Shown: positions 1 through 13,381, counted from the stretch's first letter. The stretch is 64,000 nucleotides of DNA from Litomosoides sigmodontis (GCA_963070105.1 OY718806.1:7647865-7711864), one strand, 5' to 3'. A program made the numbers and translations. Notes: generated by a model not told the origin, from the sequence alone.

Positions 1-552
1 AATTAATGATTTTGATGAGTTTCACGATATTTCATGGTCTTTTAACTATCTATCCATAAGCATTTAATTTCTCCCATGCTCTTTTCTACAGCAGTAAGAT
101 GAGTTGGAAAGCACCGTCGCATCTTCGATTGTATCACGTATTTCCTCAGTCCCACGATGCTTCATGTAAGCTGGTTGGCCAATCAGAAAAATCGTGCCTT
201 CTCAAGTGCGACATCCGAAATTGACGAAATTCACAACAGCTAGAGAGATCGTTACTGCTACTTCTACTCACATCTCTGTACCTGTACATTTTCATATTTG
301 ACCATTCTATCTTTTTTAAGTTTCTTTGTCAATGAAGTCGGCAAGTTTGCACCGTTAAATGCGACTTATGTTTTGCATCTTCAACTACATCGCAAGGAAC
401 TTTTGTAAATAACATGGCTTGAGATGAAGAAATATCGCAATTACAATCAACAGGAATAGCAAAATTAAAGTTAATTATTTTTGTTACGATTTGATCAAGT
501 TTATTTAAAAATTTAAAAGTACTTTTAACATTTTTTCCCGAAAACTTTCCCG

Positions 553-554
<2 letters not shown>

Positions 555-620
<66 letters not shown>
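555..620. repeat. (AT)n microsatellite
   Basis: About 33 uninterrupted AT units, seen directly, located in the 3' flank of the Patched-related gene. Confidence 0.97.
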
Positions 621-623
<3 letters not shown>

Positions 624-872
624 TAAATCGAAGGGACAATTTTGTTAAGGAACAGTTTGAAAATATAAATGAAACTTTGAAAATTCGTAAAAATTAAAAA
701 TAGCAATAATTTACGTAGTTCTACAACACTTACTTACACTATTACAGCTTGAAACAAAACCATTTCATATTATTCAGAATAACAATGCGTGTATTTTTGA
801 TTATACGCATGGACATAAATTTTAAAATGACCAAAATAAAGTATATCGTAGAATAAAGCAAGTAGCAAATTT

Positions 873-878
873 TTTATT
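873..878 (-). promoter_or_regulatory. candidate poly(A) signal AATAAA
   Basis: TTTATT on the plus strand reads AATAAA on the minus strand, about 127 bases after the stop codon of the Patched-related gene. The spacing is normal for a nematode 3' UTR. It is a short motif in AT-rich DNA, so only tentative. Confidence 0.4.
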
Positions 879-1004
879 CGGCCTGCTCATTTTACAGATC
901 TCATGCTAACTAACAACCTATCAGCGATTTGTCGCTAGATTACATTGTGACAGTAACCCGTATTAAAGTTTGCAGTGGAAGTGTAAGCGTTACAACATAC
1001 CGTG

Positions 1005-4000
1005 CTATAACTTACTGCTAAGTGAGCAAAATGATAAAGGGAAAAAACTAAGAGTTACTGGAATAAACAGTAATCCGTGTAATAATCCAATGAACATTGT
1101 AAGCCAAATTGTCTTGAAAAATGTTACAATAATGTATGCATTGACCGTATACAGTATTGTTACGCCAGTTATTGTAGACGCGGCACCCTGAAATTTGAAC
1201 TTTTAAAATTGTAATCAAAAGAAACGATAACTCTTTTAGCGTTAAATTATGTTCATTTCAGAGTAAGTATTTTCCTACTAGAATTTCAGTTGTTCAATAT
1301 CATGAATATAAATAAGCTAGAAAAAAAAAAGTAAAAACTTGAAAAATAGGCCATCCAAGTGACTCCAGCGCATGAATAACACGCTCCTCTGCCGAGCCGC
1401 TTGCCGTAACAAACGCATATGTAATATGGGATGACAAATCAACGGCGAAACCGATACTCATAATGATGGAAATCATTGATACGGTATCCAAATTAACACC
1501 CCAAAATGTCATGTAGCCAAATATACCCGTATTAATTGATATTATTGAAGTAATTATTAAAACACCTAAAACGTATCGTTCAAATACAATTCAACAAATG
1601 AAAGATGGAAATTTCGGTAATTAAGGTTTGTTTCAAATTTCCGATTGCAGAAGTTGTAAGTAATAATAACATGTTAAATTTCACTTTCAAAAAAAAAATC
1701 GATGATTTAGATCGGGAAAAACTCTTTGATTTATGATACTAAAGCTTACAGGGAGGTAAACTAGGTATTAATGTGACAGCAACGGTACTCATACAAATTA
1801 GGGATATGATGATACTTCGAACTGTTGCTGGCACAATAATGATGTACTGGTCAGCAAATGGAAACGTTTCATGAAATAATTCGATTTTAAATGGCTGCAG
1901 GTCAGCTATTTCACGCAATTTCTGAGCGGCATTTTTGTGCTGATTTGGGCCCGCAGTGTTTTGCATTGCTATCTGCAAATTCACTAGCAGTGTGAGAAAT
2001 GTTGAAATTGCTAAAATTTAGTCTAATTTCATAAATAACTAACAGTTGCAGCATAAAAGTGGAATTAAAATTACTAGTGCTATTTTTTTTGGCTATTTAT
2101 CATGAAAGCAAGACAGAGTTCAAAAGTTTTGAAGTGACCTGAAACCGAAACGCTTGGAAAGTTCCATTCTCATTAAAGCGGATGTCTGTTGCCCACTGAT
2201 TGCTACCGCCAGTATATTTCAACCAACTTAGCAATTTTGTATTCCAAATGCTAAAAATTTGTGCCTGAGCAAGCAGTAACTGTTTCAATTTCTTGTTTCG
2301 AAAAGTTTTCGAAATTTTAAACGTTTAACTAAATTATGAAAGAAAAAGACAGCTTACTTTGCTACATAGAAGAAGATAGTGCTAAATTTTTTTCCTTGTA
2401 CGAAATTCTAATTTCATTGAAATTTGTGTGCTCAAGGGAGGAAGTAAAAGTTGAAATTAGAATCCGTCTATACTCCTCCACCAGTTAGCATAGCTGAAAG
2501 CTATCCAACTAACCAACCGTTCCGTATTTTCTAGTTCAGCGTTCACTTCATCAAGATAATTTAAGTATTCGAGAAAGAAAAAAATCGTCCCATCTCTGCC
2601 CAATGTGTATTCCGTGTTCTCAAACGCCCGTACCACAGCCATCATTTTTTCTCTAAAAGATTTCTTATTATTTCCCACTTTTGTTCATTGCTTAAATAAA
2701 GATGCTAATGCATTTTCAAAGTCTGTAAATTAAACTCAAGAAAAACGCAGGAAAATAAATTATCGTATGAAATGAAAACTTTTGAATTTTGGTGATTTGA
2801 TTGCAATTTCAAAAGCACCTCTGAATAGGATCAGTAAAATTTGGTGGATGCAACACGGCAACATGAAGTTGGGTGCCGCGTACCCAAAACTTTTTTAAAT
2901 CTGAGAAATAATTCGAACTATAATGGTCATTTGTAACCAGATTTTCCGGCTCCAATCCCTCCTGTAATTTCAACGGAACAACTTAAAAATTGCTCTTTTC
3001 TGAAAAATTTACCACATGAAAAATTGGCAGAAACGAAAATTGTGAAAAAATTGCGTTTTAGAAAATTGTGTTTTAGGGAAATTGTGAAAGAACTCAAAAA
3101 GGTTACCGAATAATGTAAGCATCCGACCACTGCAACGACAATGTATATGCAATAGAAGATGTAAGTGAAAATAGCGCATTCTTTACGTAGTATGAACTGA
3201 GCGTAAATGTGACCGAAAAAGTACTGCGTGCAGGTGATGTTCTCTTTCTTTTCGATAGGTTGAGTTTTCAACTGAGGTACTGTCGTGATACACAATCCTG
3301 GAAGCGAAAGTAAATTGAGGAGATTCCAACAGTGAATCAATGCTTCTACCACGAGTCGAAGGCTAGGTTATGAAGTGCGCATGAATTGCATGTCAGTTAT
3401 CATTCCAAATCACGTGTAACATAGAGGAGAAGATTCTACCACTAAAATAAAGCAATAAGAAACGACACGTAACCTTTAGTGACAAAATTGTTATCAACGT
3501 CAATTATTTCTGCTGGTTTTTGCTTGCACAGGTCGTCGGCAACAATGATCAAATTAAAAGCTTTAATAGAGGTTCTCAAAGAGCTCTCATCTGATTGGAT
3601 GCTAACGCCAGAGCGATACGACAGAGCAGATCCACTGAAATGGCTGTGTAGAGAGATTTCAATTCAATTATTAGAGCCAAAAATACACTGACCTGAAAGA
3701 GGCAATACCTGTCAGTTGACGAACATCGTAAACTGTCCTTGCAGTCATTCCTTGCATTACAAAATCGAGCACTGTTAGTGACTTCCCTTTTTGTGTATTG
3801 CTCGCCAACTTTGTAGAACAGCAAACAGTGGCGTTTGTTTTTTTCCACAGCACCCATTATGGCAAGAAATGCCATAAAAAATGTAAACTAAATTTTAAAT
3901 TTTAATTTACTGAGGGAAAAATTGATTTAGATTTCCTCAATATAAAGTGGTAAAAAATTTTGCTAAACAGAAATCTAACGAAGCAGAACAGTAATTTTAA

Positions 4001-6721
4001 TTGAATTTTGATTGAAAGATAAAGCACTAACTTGATACAAATAACAGAAGATGAATGCAATGCATGCATAGCTACAGAAGAGCTGAATGCCAGGTAGTTC
4101 ACTGATACAACCAACAGCAAATGATAGGATATCAGTGATATTTGTGATGGATATGGTAACCCCGGCATGACCCATCATATCACGCATTCTGAAGGCTCCT
4201 TTGCATTTCAATTTTAAATTACATTATCACTTAATGCAATACGTATTTTAATTGTGAGCAGCACGTCACATTCACTAATTTAGAAATTGATTTGATACGC
4301 CAAAAACAAATTCCAACCTTTAATGTTGCATATATTTTTACGTACGAAAAAATAAGTACCTAAATAAATTTAGAAATGTAATGGTCTGACCTTTTCGGTA
4401 CAGTATCCGTCTGACACGTTTGATTCCAGCAAGCATTCATTACAAACATATCGTCCACTCCAACTGCTATAATTTATTTATTAAGGCGTAAATAATCTAA
4501 TTGAAGATTTTCTTTAAAAAATTTTTAAAACAGACGACATCATATAAACCATTTTTTTAGTTTTATATTTGATAATGCAGAATTTCAAAACTCAATATGA
4601 AATTATAACTGGATTCATAAACACAGGTCGTTTGGAAACAACAGCAGTAATTAACTTTTTCCCACTTTCTTTTGCTAACAATAAAAATTGACTAACCGAT
4701 AATGAGGAATGGTATAATTGTGTTGATCACATTATAAGGTATGCCTACCATCAACGCAAAACCAAAACCACTACATATAGCCAATAGTGTTGTTACAAGG
4801 CCTGAACTAACTTTCAAGCTAAATTAATTTCAGTCAAATGAAGATTGCAGAAGAAAAGGGCAAAATACAAGTTTATAAATATTTGCTCTGTAAGTGTCCT
4901 ATCCTGGGCCGTTTGAGTTCAACGACATGCAAACCTGCACATGCAACATATGGCTTGCTGCGAATCCAGTCGATGCCTATTCTTGGATGTTTCTTAAGAA
5001 CGCATGAAAATACGGTGGCATAAATTGAAAGTAAGGAGAAGCTGGTAAGGAAGTTCCAGGTGAAGTCTTTTGCATTCTCAGCTAAACCGTCCTAAAACGA
5101 ATAGTTCTTCAAGAATGTAAATTTTAATTTGAATCTAATTACTTCGTTTAATTGTAAATGAATGATTGATTTACCTGTAATGAATGATAATGTGAAAATG
5201 AAAATGTGATGATATCACTTTTGTAAACATTCAATAGGTAATATTCAACAGCGTATGAAAATAAGGTTGAATAGCGGCGAACAATATGCGCTTCCTGCTT
5301 CAGGAAGTAAAAAAGCTGCGTTAGCTTTGCTGCATTTATAGTACCATTCGATTCGTTTAAAGTTACGCCGCCTAACACTGTTCCCAGATAAATAGGTGTG
5401 TCCGAAAATTTGACCTTGTTATTCATTAAAAATTGAAATTTTCGAAAATCTTAAATCTTACACATAATGCTAATTCGAATTATCAAAATTCTGTTCCGCT
5501 AACCAACTGAATTATGTTCGTGTTCAACTGTACTGAAATGAAACTATAAACATTCCTCCTAAAACTTATTAAAAGCTTACTTTACTGCCAGCTCGAGGAT
5601 ACGTTAATTCCATGAAATTGCCAAATTTCAACTGTTTTTGCAACATTGCAATGTGTTCATTTGCTCCACACACCCATTCATAGCTGAGACATAAGTCCTG
5701 AATAGACTGGATGGTAAACCGATGGTCGCTCGAATAGTTAGATAACTTTTATGCTAATTACCTCAGACAGTATAGCTAATTTAGAATGTATGATGAATAG
5801 CAATGAGCTCGAGCTCACGCGCATACAGCAGTGTGAATTGCGCACTGCCATTATTTTTGGGGAATATACGAACCTGATATGTGAGATTATATTGGCCGTC
5901 AGTGGTTGGTACGGTAATGTTGTACATAATCCATTGATTCAGCTCCTGTATTTCATCTAATATTTGCTTCCTCAACAAATTACCACCGTCTTTGGCTTTT
6001 ATCAATACATTTATAAATCGCTTCATTTCGAAAGATTTACCCGGCAAAAATTTATTTTCATTCAGTGGCCACAACGACGCGAACGTGTCAAATTCCCTGT
6101 GCCACCTGTAATTGGTAAACTATCCTTTCTTTTCCTTTCCATTTTTCGAAATGGGCTAGTTTTAATAAAAGGAACTGCTGTTGTTGTTTGCACTACCAAC
6201 TCAAAATTTCACACACGTAGGATTGCATCTCAAAGTGAAACTATGGTCCGATAGGAATTCAAGTTTTACATTAAAGTTCGATCCTTTTTGTCACGATACA
6301 AATATCCCGAGCTTAATTCGCGGCAACTAATCTTGGGTGGAGGATAGATAAAACCCTTTCCAGTTGAACAAAACATAGACTAAGTTATTTGTTCTGGCTA
6401 AGCTTCATATAGCTTATTCTACTAGTCAGAAGCGAGAGGGAAATTTGATTAATGTTATCTTTGCATGTCACCGTTTTGATGTACGTTGAAAATAATAGTG
6501 AAATAATGTGAAAGATTCCAACATCTTTACCTGGCAAATACCGGAGTGAAAACATAAAAAGGATCATCAACAGTCAAGGCAGTCAGGCGGCAAAAACCAA
6601 ATGATAAGAGCGGTGTTATGATCAGCGGCGAGATAAGTAAGAACCATCGCCATTGATAGCCAAACTCACCGTACCATTGAAAAAATCGGCGAATTTCAGG
6701 TTCTACTGATGTAATCCTCAT
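1005..6721 (-). CDS. Patched-related (PTR/PTCHD-type) sterol-sensing-domain membrane protein
   Basis: Seventeen exons, in transcript order: 6721-6531, 6105-5874, 5697-5581, 5414-5175, 5091-4935, 4801-4697, 4466-4391, 4188-4032, 3887-3709, 3634-3474, 3297-3107, 2961-2819, 2652-2514, 2264-2139, 1972-1750, 1565-1339, 1187-1005. All junctions are in phase and give 948 residues, a normal length for nematode PTR proteins. A membrane segment near residues 25-45 is followed by an extracellular loop with a Cys-containing SYEWVCGANEH block. A sterol-sensing-like helix cluster follows, containing GVDDMF at about residues 350-355. A second set of helices has GFAVD at about 851-855. These are the two GxxxD motifs that place proton-path acidic residues in Patched/RND-family proteins. 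In nematodes the family is greatly expanded and linked to cuticle, moulting and membrane lipid transport; the specific role here is unknown. The ATG directly follows a TTTACAG acceptor. The least certain junction is the exon ending at 2514. Confidence 0.93.
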
Positions 6722-6727
6722 CTGTAA
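6722..6727 (-). promoter_or_regulatory. probable spliced-leader acceptor abutting the start codon
   Basis: The minus strand reads TTTACAG immediately followed by the ATG of the Patched-related gene. No in-phase upstream exon was seen. This is the arrangement expected when a spliced leader is joined directly to the start codon, leaving no native 5' UTR. An unseen upstream cis-exon is the alternative. Confidence 0.5.
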
Positions 6728-8821
6728 ATGATATCTTCAAGATTAAATATTCCCGGGCTTTCCTCTCCTTTTTTATCTTTTGAGAAACGCACACTTCATC
6801 ACTATCAGTAGTGCTGTTTTCCTTTTAATGGACACAGGACACCTTTAGCGGACAAGGCCTCATTTCCCTTTCCAGCAGGTAACAGTACGAATTGATCTAT
6901 GGATAAAGCTTATGCAAAACTTGGGCAAAAATTTTATCATTCATCAAATACTGATGAGGAGCCAATTGGAAAGCTCGTCACCTGTATCATATGAGAATTA
7001 GAACAGCTGGATTCTTCTTACTGACTGGATCTTTATTCACTGTTCAGCGAATTCCATTAAGACTGTAATATGTGCATGAAGTTGTCAGTGTAATTCGCTG
7101 TAAAATTTAGAAGTTGAAACTATCGTTAAAATGAAATTGTTGCGGTAAAAAATTTCTAGAATAACCACAAAGGATGAGATGACGGCTAGGATAAGGTTTA
7201 AAAAAGAGCAGAAATTTCAAACAGAACAGCGGTGAAATTGATTAGAGGAGTGGAGGTGGAGAGGAGAGGAGGGATATTAGGGTCGTTGGAAGAGAGGGGG
7301 AGAGGGGAAGGGGATAGTATAAAGGTAGCTGTATTGTGGCAATGTAAATTGATGATGGTGTATGAAAGTGGGTCGATTACAGAAGGGAGGACAAAAGAGA
7401 GGACATCCTTACGTTAGGTAAAATGATGATGCGGAAGTGACTGATTCAGTGCACAAAAACATTTGAAACAAAATTGCTTAGGCTTCTTTCCTTACATGTC
7501 CACTTTCCTTTCACCAATTTTTCCCATTAGATCGCCGATGATTGAGCTGTCGCTTATTATTATTATTATTCCCTTAGCATTTTTTCGTCAGGTTATATGA
7601 TTTTTGCTCAACTCTCGAATAGCAAAAATAACCATTACTTTGAACTTTTCTCCCTTCAAAATTTAATGCCATTTCGACAATGAAAATTAATGAGAAAGAA
7701 AATTTTAAATCCTCTCGAATAATTAATTTTCTCCCCAAAAGTTATTATTCTGTTTAAATCGCTGTCAATCCGATTGTAACTCACTAAGATTGAAATTTGA
7801 AACTCGCTGACGGCTTGCGAAATGACTGCAGCAAGGGGAATGAGAGACATCTAAGGTTTGACAATCTTTACTGCCGACAAATCAAGCAGAGATGCAACTA
7901 AAATTCACTTACTAATTATAATTACTTCCAGACGTTTATCTTTCGTCTTCATACTGCTATCAGTTCCTCACTTCCGCTTTTATGAATTTAATTCAAACCG
8001 AGCACTTTTGAATGAGAGGCAGAAATTGAATCTTCCGAAATTTGAGATGAAAAGAGTAAATAACAGCGAAGAAAAATTTCTTTTCTTGCAAAACATGGAA
8101 TGCTGTGCCGTGCGGCGGATCTACCGCATAAGTTCTTTTAACAATTCTAAGGAAGAAGCTAAGCGCATTCCCTTCCTGTTCATTCCCGCATTCCCTTCCT
8201 GTTCATCCGCTCTTTTTTTCCGGCTCACTCATCTCCCTCAACAACAGGAACTCATTGAGGCTCCCAAATTTCATCAGTGTGATTTATGTGAGTGACTTTT
8301 ATGACATTTCACTTAGCTCAACATTCCACTTGCAAAATCATGAACAAATTTCCATGGGAGAGAGATTTTGAAAAGCGATCATAGCTCGAAATCATAAAAC
8401 TGATGACAATAAAATAGAAGTGCTTCTCGGCATTTATTTTCCCTTGAAGTTCCTCGACGAAGTGTTCCTCTATATCTCACGAAATTAGTATAATGTGCAA
8501 AAATAAACAGGTTTCAAACAAAGTCTCTGTCTACCTCTCTTTCGTCACTCCCTCACTCCCTCCCTCCCTTTCTCTCTCTCTCTCTCGCTATGTTTCTTTC
8601 TGTTAATGTTGATTGAGATCGTTCTCGTCTGATCAAAAAAAAAATTACATTCACATTCATAGCGCGAAATTTATTATTTATAAATAATTTCGCATAAAGA
8701 CAACAAAGAATTTTGGCGTCCGTTTTTCCTTGTGATATCAATCAAACACAAATTGATTTTAAATAATGTTCATATAATTCACTGGTAGAAGCATAACTTA
8801 GGTGTATGTGTGTGTGTGTGT

Positions 8822-8876
<55 letters not shown>

Positions 8877-9927
8877 CTCATAATGAAGTCATAGAAAAAT
8901 TCCGCATTATTAAGCATTAACCGGATTTACAGGCAGTAAGGAGGGAATATATGTGTGACTGTATATTTTGTATTAAATGGTGACAAATTAATAGAAAAAA
9001 GCTGAAGCAGTTTTTTCCACCGAAGACTTCTACTGGGCAATAATGAAGAAGGAGTCGGTAGGGATATAAGTATGCATTTATAAAAAAATTAACTAAGGTA
9101 ATAATGTGATTTCATTTCACTGGGAAATGGACATGTTGAGAGGAACAGCGAGAAAAATATTAGCTGTACATATTCAAACTTCAACTTTACATTCGCGGCA
9201 GTTGTCAAAAAGAAAGAAGCGGAAATTGTGAGCAAAAAGAAATTTGTGCTTGAGAAATTAAACTCCATTTCCCCTTTAGAGAAATTAACCGTACCACTGC
9301 GTCATAAACTGCTTGTTAATTTTTTTTTTTGTTTTAAGCTGATAATCTAAAAACTTTAAAAATGAAGTTAAACGAGTGAGAGTGATACGCTCAACGTGCA
9401 GTTCCGTATCAGCGCACAGCGAATAGATAATAGTCATTGATTTTTGAAGTATTAAAATTAATTAGCTTGTGAATTGCAAACGAAAAGATGAAATGAAGAG
9501 GGAAATGAATGGACACCTACCAGCACAAATAATGTTTTTAAAAAGAAAATGAGGAAGACAGGTAGCAGGGAAGTGGTAATGGAAATGAGTCTGAAAGCGA
9601 AATTTCGGGAACAACAGCTCGAAATCAGGTCGTCGATAAACAGATACATGATGAAGGGTGCTGGATTAATGGACATGCTCGGAACCAGCGCAGCGTACGA
9701 AAAATGCAGCTAATGTAAGAGCGAATTTCTTGTGAAAAAAGTGAAAAGTCCCAACTGAAAAATTGTGAAAGCTTCCCAATCGCTTCCGATAGAAATGATT
9801 TACAATTCAGCTTGAGCTATCTGATGTATTCATTAGCGTAAAGCACACAGCATATCAGCAACATTACATAAGATCCAAACTGAGATTTTAGGTTCGCAAT
9901 ATAATTTGTCCATTAAATTTAACTTTA
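6728..9927. other. intergenic, no supported gene
   Basis: This 3.2-kb stretch contains a purine-rich patch around 7240-7310, a small 23-bp direct repeat at 8164-8209, a CT-rich tract near 8537-8585 and a long GT microsatellite. A 145-codon plus-strand frame at 7858-8295 has no recognisable domain and crosses the 23-bp repeat; I do not support it. It probably contains the promoter of the Patched-related gene near its left end. Confidence 0.55.
8802..8876. repeat. (GT)n microsatellite
   Basis: Mostly uninterrupted TG units with a few TATG variants, seen directly. Confidence 0.95.
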
Positions 9928-10560
9928 TTAGGCAACATTATCCGGAAGACGAAGCAGGATATGTATAATCGATTCGTTAACAGGGCACTTCGTCGTGTGA
10001 TGCACAAATGTATTCTGAACACGTAGTGGTGTTACGTCTAATTCCTGATTTAATTCTGTAATAAGAAAATCATCGCCTTCTAGAGGAAATAGAAAATAAG
10101 AATTTGTTGGGGAGAAAACTTGAAATGCAATTGAGGCACAATTCCATTTTAATTGAACCATTAAGATCAGACAATATATTTGACGTGTAACTGTTTAGCA
10201 TGTACGAGTTCAGTCTAACTTCGCAACAGTCTTTAAGCATTCAAATATTGAAAGCTTAAATTGGTTGTACATAACTGAACGATAATTCTCTTAAATAATA
10301 ATCGCAATTAGTCTCTAAGATATTCTCCAACGCAAGTTTTTTGCATTTAAAGCTTCAAGTTCCTTGATATATCTTTAAAAAAAATCGGATTCTAAACGGA
10401 ATATTATCGGTGACTCACCACTTTTTTTAATTTCAATAATTTCCAGAACTTGACTTGAAATTTTTAAATCAAATTGTCCCGGCAATTTGCTGGATAACCG
10501 CATTGGTGGAAGCGCATATGCCAGAATGTGTAGCAATGCATTTTGCAGCGTCAAAATTAT
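9928..10560 (-). CDS. unidentified two-exon coding candidate (3' end of a gene)
   Basis: Two blocks join in phase. The first runs from about 10560 to 10419 and ends at a good GTGAGT donor. The second runs 10079-9928, follows a pyrimidine-rich CTAG acceptor and ends in TAA. The joined product contains helical, Leu-rich sequence (residues such as LHILAYALPP, then an acidic EGDDFLITELNQELD stretch). I recognise no family. The 5' end was not found: upstream of about 10566 the frame closes, and no convincing acceptor or start codon is clear. It could be an independent small gene, a terminal part of the ankyrin gene upstream, or a relic. The evidence is splice-site quality and frame only. Confidence 0.35.
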
Positions 10561-10566
10561 TCTCTC

Positions 10567-11339
10567 AAAAAATTTTGATCATTTCTTGCATTCGTACAGC
10601 TAATTTACTTGAATGAGTTGACTTAGAGTAAAGTCTTCATGCTAAAGCTACGATTTACAATTGAAATGATCTCAACAAATGATTTCTATAAATTCTGCTT
10701 CGAAGCAAAAATTTTATGAAGTATTTTTGAATTTTTGCATACTTATTTGTAATTTGATAATAACAAAGTGATTTCCAGATTGAAGAACGGATAACGCATT
10801 TCATTCATATATAAACGTTTTTTCTTTCATTTTCACATATTTTTTTTCCTAATCAATTTTTTCTGAAGAAAAATGATCGCTTATGCAATGGAAATAGCAG
10901 TTTTAGCAGTCTGAAAATGCTTAAATTTAGGCCAAGTGGATGAGGGACAATTGATGCATGCTCCAACCCAACGATTTCAGTGTAAAATGCCAATGAGAAA
11001 TTAACGTTCTTTCAGTGACAACATGCACATCGTCCTCTTTTTCAATACTTTGTTATTTCCGCAAGCGAAACACCCCTAGCGTTTTACGTGAACAAACGCC
11101 TTTGACCATGCGCTATCATTAATCCGTTCCGTTAAAATTTTCACTTCCTATTACTATCGCTTGCTACACCCGATGCTCATCGTGCAGCGGTGTAACGGTC
11201 TGTGTCAAAGAGCGCAAAACATACATTTTTCGACATAAAGAATGTTTCAGTCAGAAATCTGGCAATCATATTTGAATAGCTCAAAAAATTTCGAACATAG
11301 AACGATCAAAATTCAGATAGCTATATACAGTACGCAGTG
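10567..11339. other. intergenic or intronic spacer
   Basis: Nothing coding could be supported on either strand. The stretch is AT-rich with short homopolymer runs. It separates the ankyrin/SOCS-type gene from the unidentified candidate. Confidence 0.5.
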
Positions 11340-13381
11340 TTAACATGGAAGAGAATCAAGTAGTTTCAACGAATTTCTAAGTGAGTTTGATAGCATCGAC
11401 AGCGAATCAATAAGTGGCCATATACTGCGTACGTTCTGTGCACGCTTTCCTTGCTGTCGCATTAGATTTCGAATTCGAGCTTTTGATAGTACGAGTAAGG
11501 TTGGTACCTGAAAATTATCAGCAATACCTAAACAGCATGCTGTTGGCAATTTCGGAAACAACTTATCAACTGAGGCATCTTCTTCCGCTCAACTCTGCCT
11601 TCCTAGTTGCAAATTGCTGGTTTGCGCATTTGTCGTAAATGCACTGAATTAGAAACACTTACGATCGAATGGGTTTTGTCGATGACTATTTTCAGTGCAT
11701 AATTCTGGCCGTTAGTGTTCGTTGTTTTTCCTCGTTGATCGAATTTATCTTGCAGCACATTTCGGATTCTGAATTTCTCGATGAAATATTTGCAATTCGT
11801 GAGCAGCGACATTTTCTCCCTTTTTTGATTATGCTTTTTAGATTTTTAAATCAATTTCTATTATCATACCGTCTGATATAATTAAAACTGAACGACCACA
11901 TGCTCTGTGTGGTGTAACTGATAGAATTTTAATTTATTTGACTAGCATTAAAATCAACTGCTGAATTAAATTCGAACCGTTCTTTCATGTGTTTACTGAT
12001 TGGTGATCCCTCTTCAATCAGTAGCTTTATGATTGGTATAGAAGCATTAATCTCAGCAAAATCTAGCGGAATGCGCCGTTTGAAATCAGAGGCATGGACA
12101 TTAGCGCCATGAGCAATAAGCAGCATGGCAATCTGTTCACGACCTCAATGAAAGCATGTACGAAGTTGCAGAACGGTATGAAACTTCTAATTGAAGGAAA
12201 AAATGGAAAAGAAAAATTAAGGGAAGTAATTAAGGGAAGTAGTTTACTTTATTTGAATAAAGTGTTTAATTCAAAATTCGAAGCACAGCTCCTGTGTTTT
12301 TCAGCGCTCCTTTTAATCTGTCTGATCAATAGCTACCTCTCTTCCTATCAAGCGATAAATTCAGTGATGCAACAAGTATAAGCATTTTTCAACTAACAAT
12401 AAAGCAAATTTTTGAAAAGAAGAAAACCGAAAACCGGCGATATTTCGGCATGCAAGATGTAGAGGAGTTTGACCGGTGCAATCAGGAATGTCCAAATTAG
12501 CTCCAAAAGCGATGAGTAAGTTGCAAATATCCAAGCGTCGTTCTTTTGTAGCAATGTAAAGTGGCGTTCGATTATCCGACACTGTTACATTCGGGTCTGC
12601 TCCATACATCTGCAAGTGGACAACTCGTGTGGTCACAGCTTTTTTTTCAAACTGCTGAATTTTGGGAACTGTGAAACCTGTAGAAAATCGGTATAAAAAA
12701 TCACGCTTAATTGAAACTAGATAGAAATGAAGCTAAAAATCAAAGTCTTTGCAAAAGCCTGAAGCTCAAACTCACCAGCAGGAATATCCTTGAATTAAGC
12801 ATTCATTTAACAATTTTTTCGATGAATCAAACTGAATTTCAGGAGATAATTAATTTCAAAACGTACAGTTTTATCCAACCTAACGATGTTATTGTTTTCG
12901 AAAGAAATTTAAAGGAAAATAATGTACCTAGTTTTGTTGGACAGCTTTTGTTTCATGCATTACATCCTTAGAATTGAAGTAATCTAATTTGAAAAAGCAA
13001 ACCAGTAGCAGCTCAACAATGACATAATTGTGAAGTCGTACAGCTGTATGCAGGGGTGTTTCAAGTCGACCGCTCTCATCAGATGAGAGCTTATTCAGTT
13101 CACAATTGTGGTCGAGCAAGATTCGAACGATTAGTTCGCTTTGATTTCGAACGGCTAGCGAAAGCGCAGAAGTGCGCATCAAATTTGAGTTAATATTTAA
13201 ATTTCGATGATGCTGCAGTATGTACAACACCTAAATAAAGGTAGTGTTTAGTTGGTAACATTCGACATTTTGATGCTCACTTCCTGAGAGACGTCAACAA
13301 ACTTACTAGTTCAGGCTTAGTAGCTCTAATAGCTATATGAAGCTCATTTAGTGCATCCAACTTTCGGTAGTTTTGGATCAT
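11340..13381 (-). CDS. ankyrin-repeat protein, probably ankyrin/SOCS-box (ASB-like)
   Basis: Exons in transcript order: 13381-13307, 13230-13003, 12609-12435, 12143-11978 (or to a stop at 11929), 11768-11663, 11507-11340. The first four encode about five ankyrin repeats. Canonical helix-turn signatures are visible: ETPLHTAVRLHNYVIVELLL, RTPLYIATKERRLDICNLLI and QTPLHLACR, with GADPNV and GANVHA turns. If the fourth exon is spliced at 11978, the product is 305 residues and ends with VPTLLVLSKARIRNLM plus a Ser/Leu-rich helix. That resembles a SOCS box, the elongin B/C and cullin-5 docking module of ubiquitin ligases. If the fourth exon is read through, a 230-residue ankyrin-only protein results. 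The ankyrin call is strong. The SOCS call is a pattern judgement, because the usual Cys of the LCR motif is replaced by Ser. The ATG at 13381 was chosen because the frame is closed by TAA just upstream. Confidence 0.78.

Larger units (their letters stand above)
1..1004. other. 3' flank of the Patched-related gene, no gene seen
   Basis: No coding exon that I can support lies here. The stretch holds an AT dinucleotide tract and, on the minus strand, an AATAAA hexamer at 873-878 that could be the poly(A) signal of the gene ending at 1005. A 125-codon open frame on the minus strand (329-706) runs through the AT tract as alternating Ile/Tyr and is judged spurious. Confidence 0.6.

Noticed and set aside
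329..706. 125-codon minus-strand frame after the Patched-related gene
   Set aside because: Its centre is alternating Ile/Tyr from the AT tract. The last exon of the Patched-related gene already ends in phase with a stop at 1005.
3671..3853. alternative minus-strand frame inside the Patched-related gene
   Set aside because: The other frame joins in phase with both neighbouring exons, so this one is a shadow.
7858..8295. 145-codon plus-strand frame
   Set aside because: No domain, no splice context, and it crosses a short direct repeat; likely chance.
9458..9676. hydrophobic 72-codon minus-strand frame resembling a receptor helix
   Set aside because: No partner exons or family motif were found nearby; hydrophobic frames are common by chance in T-rich DNA.
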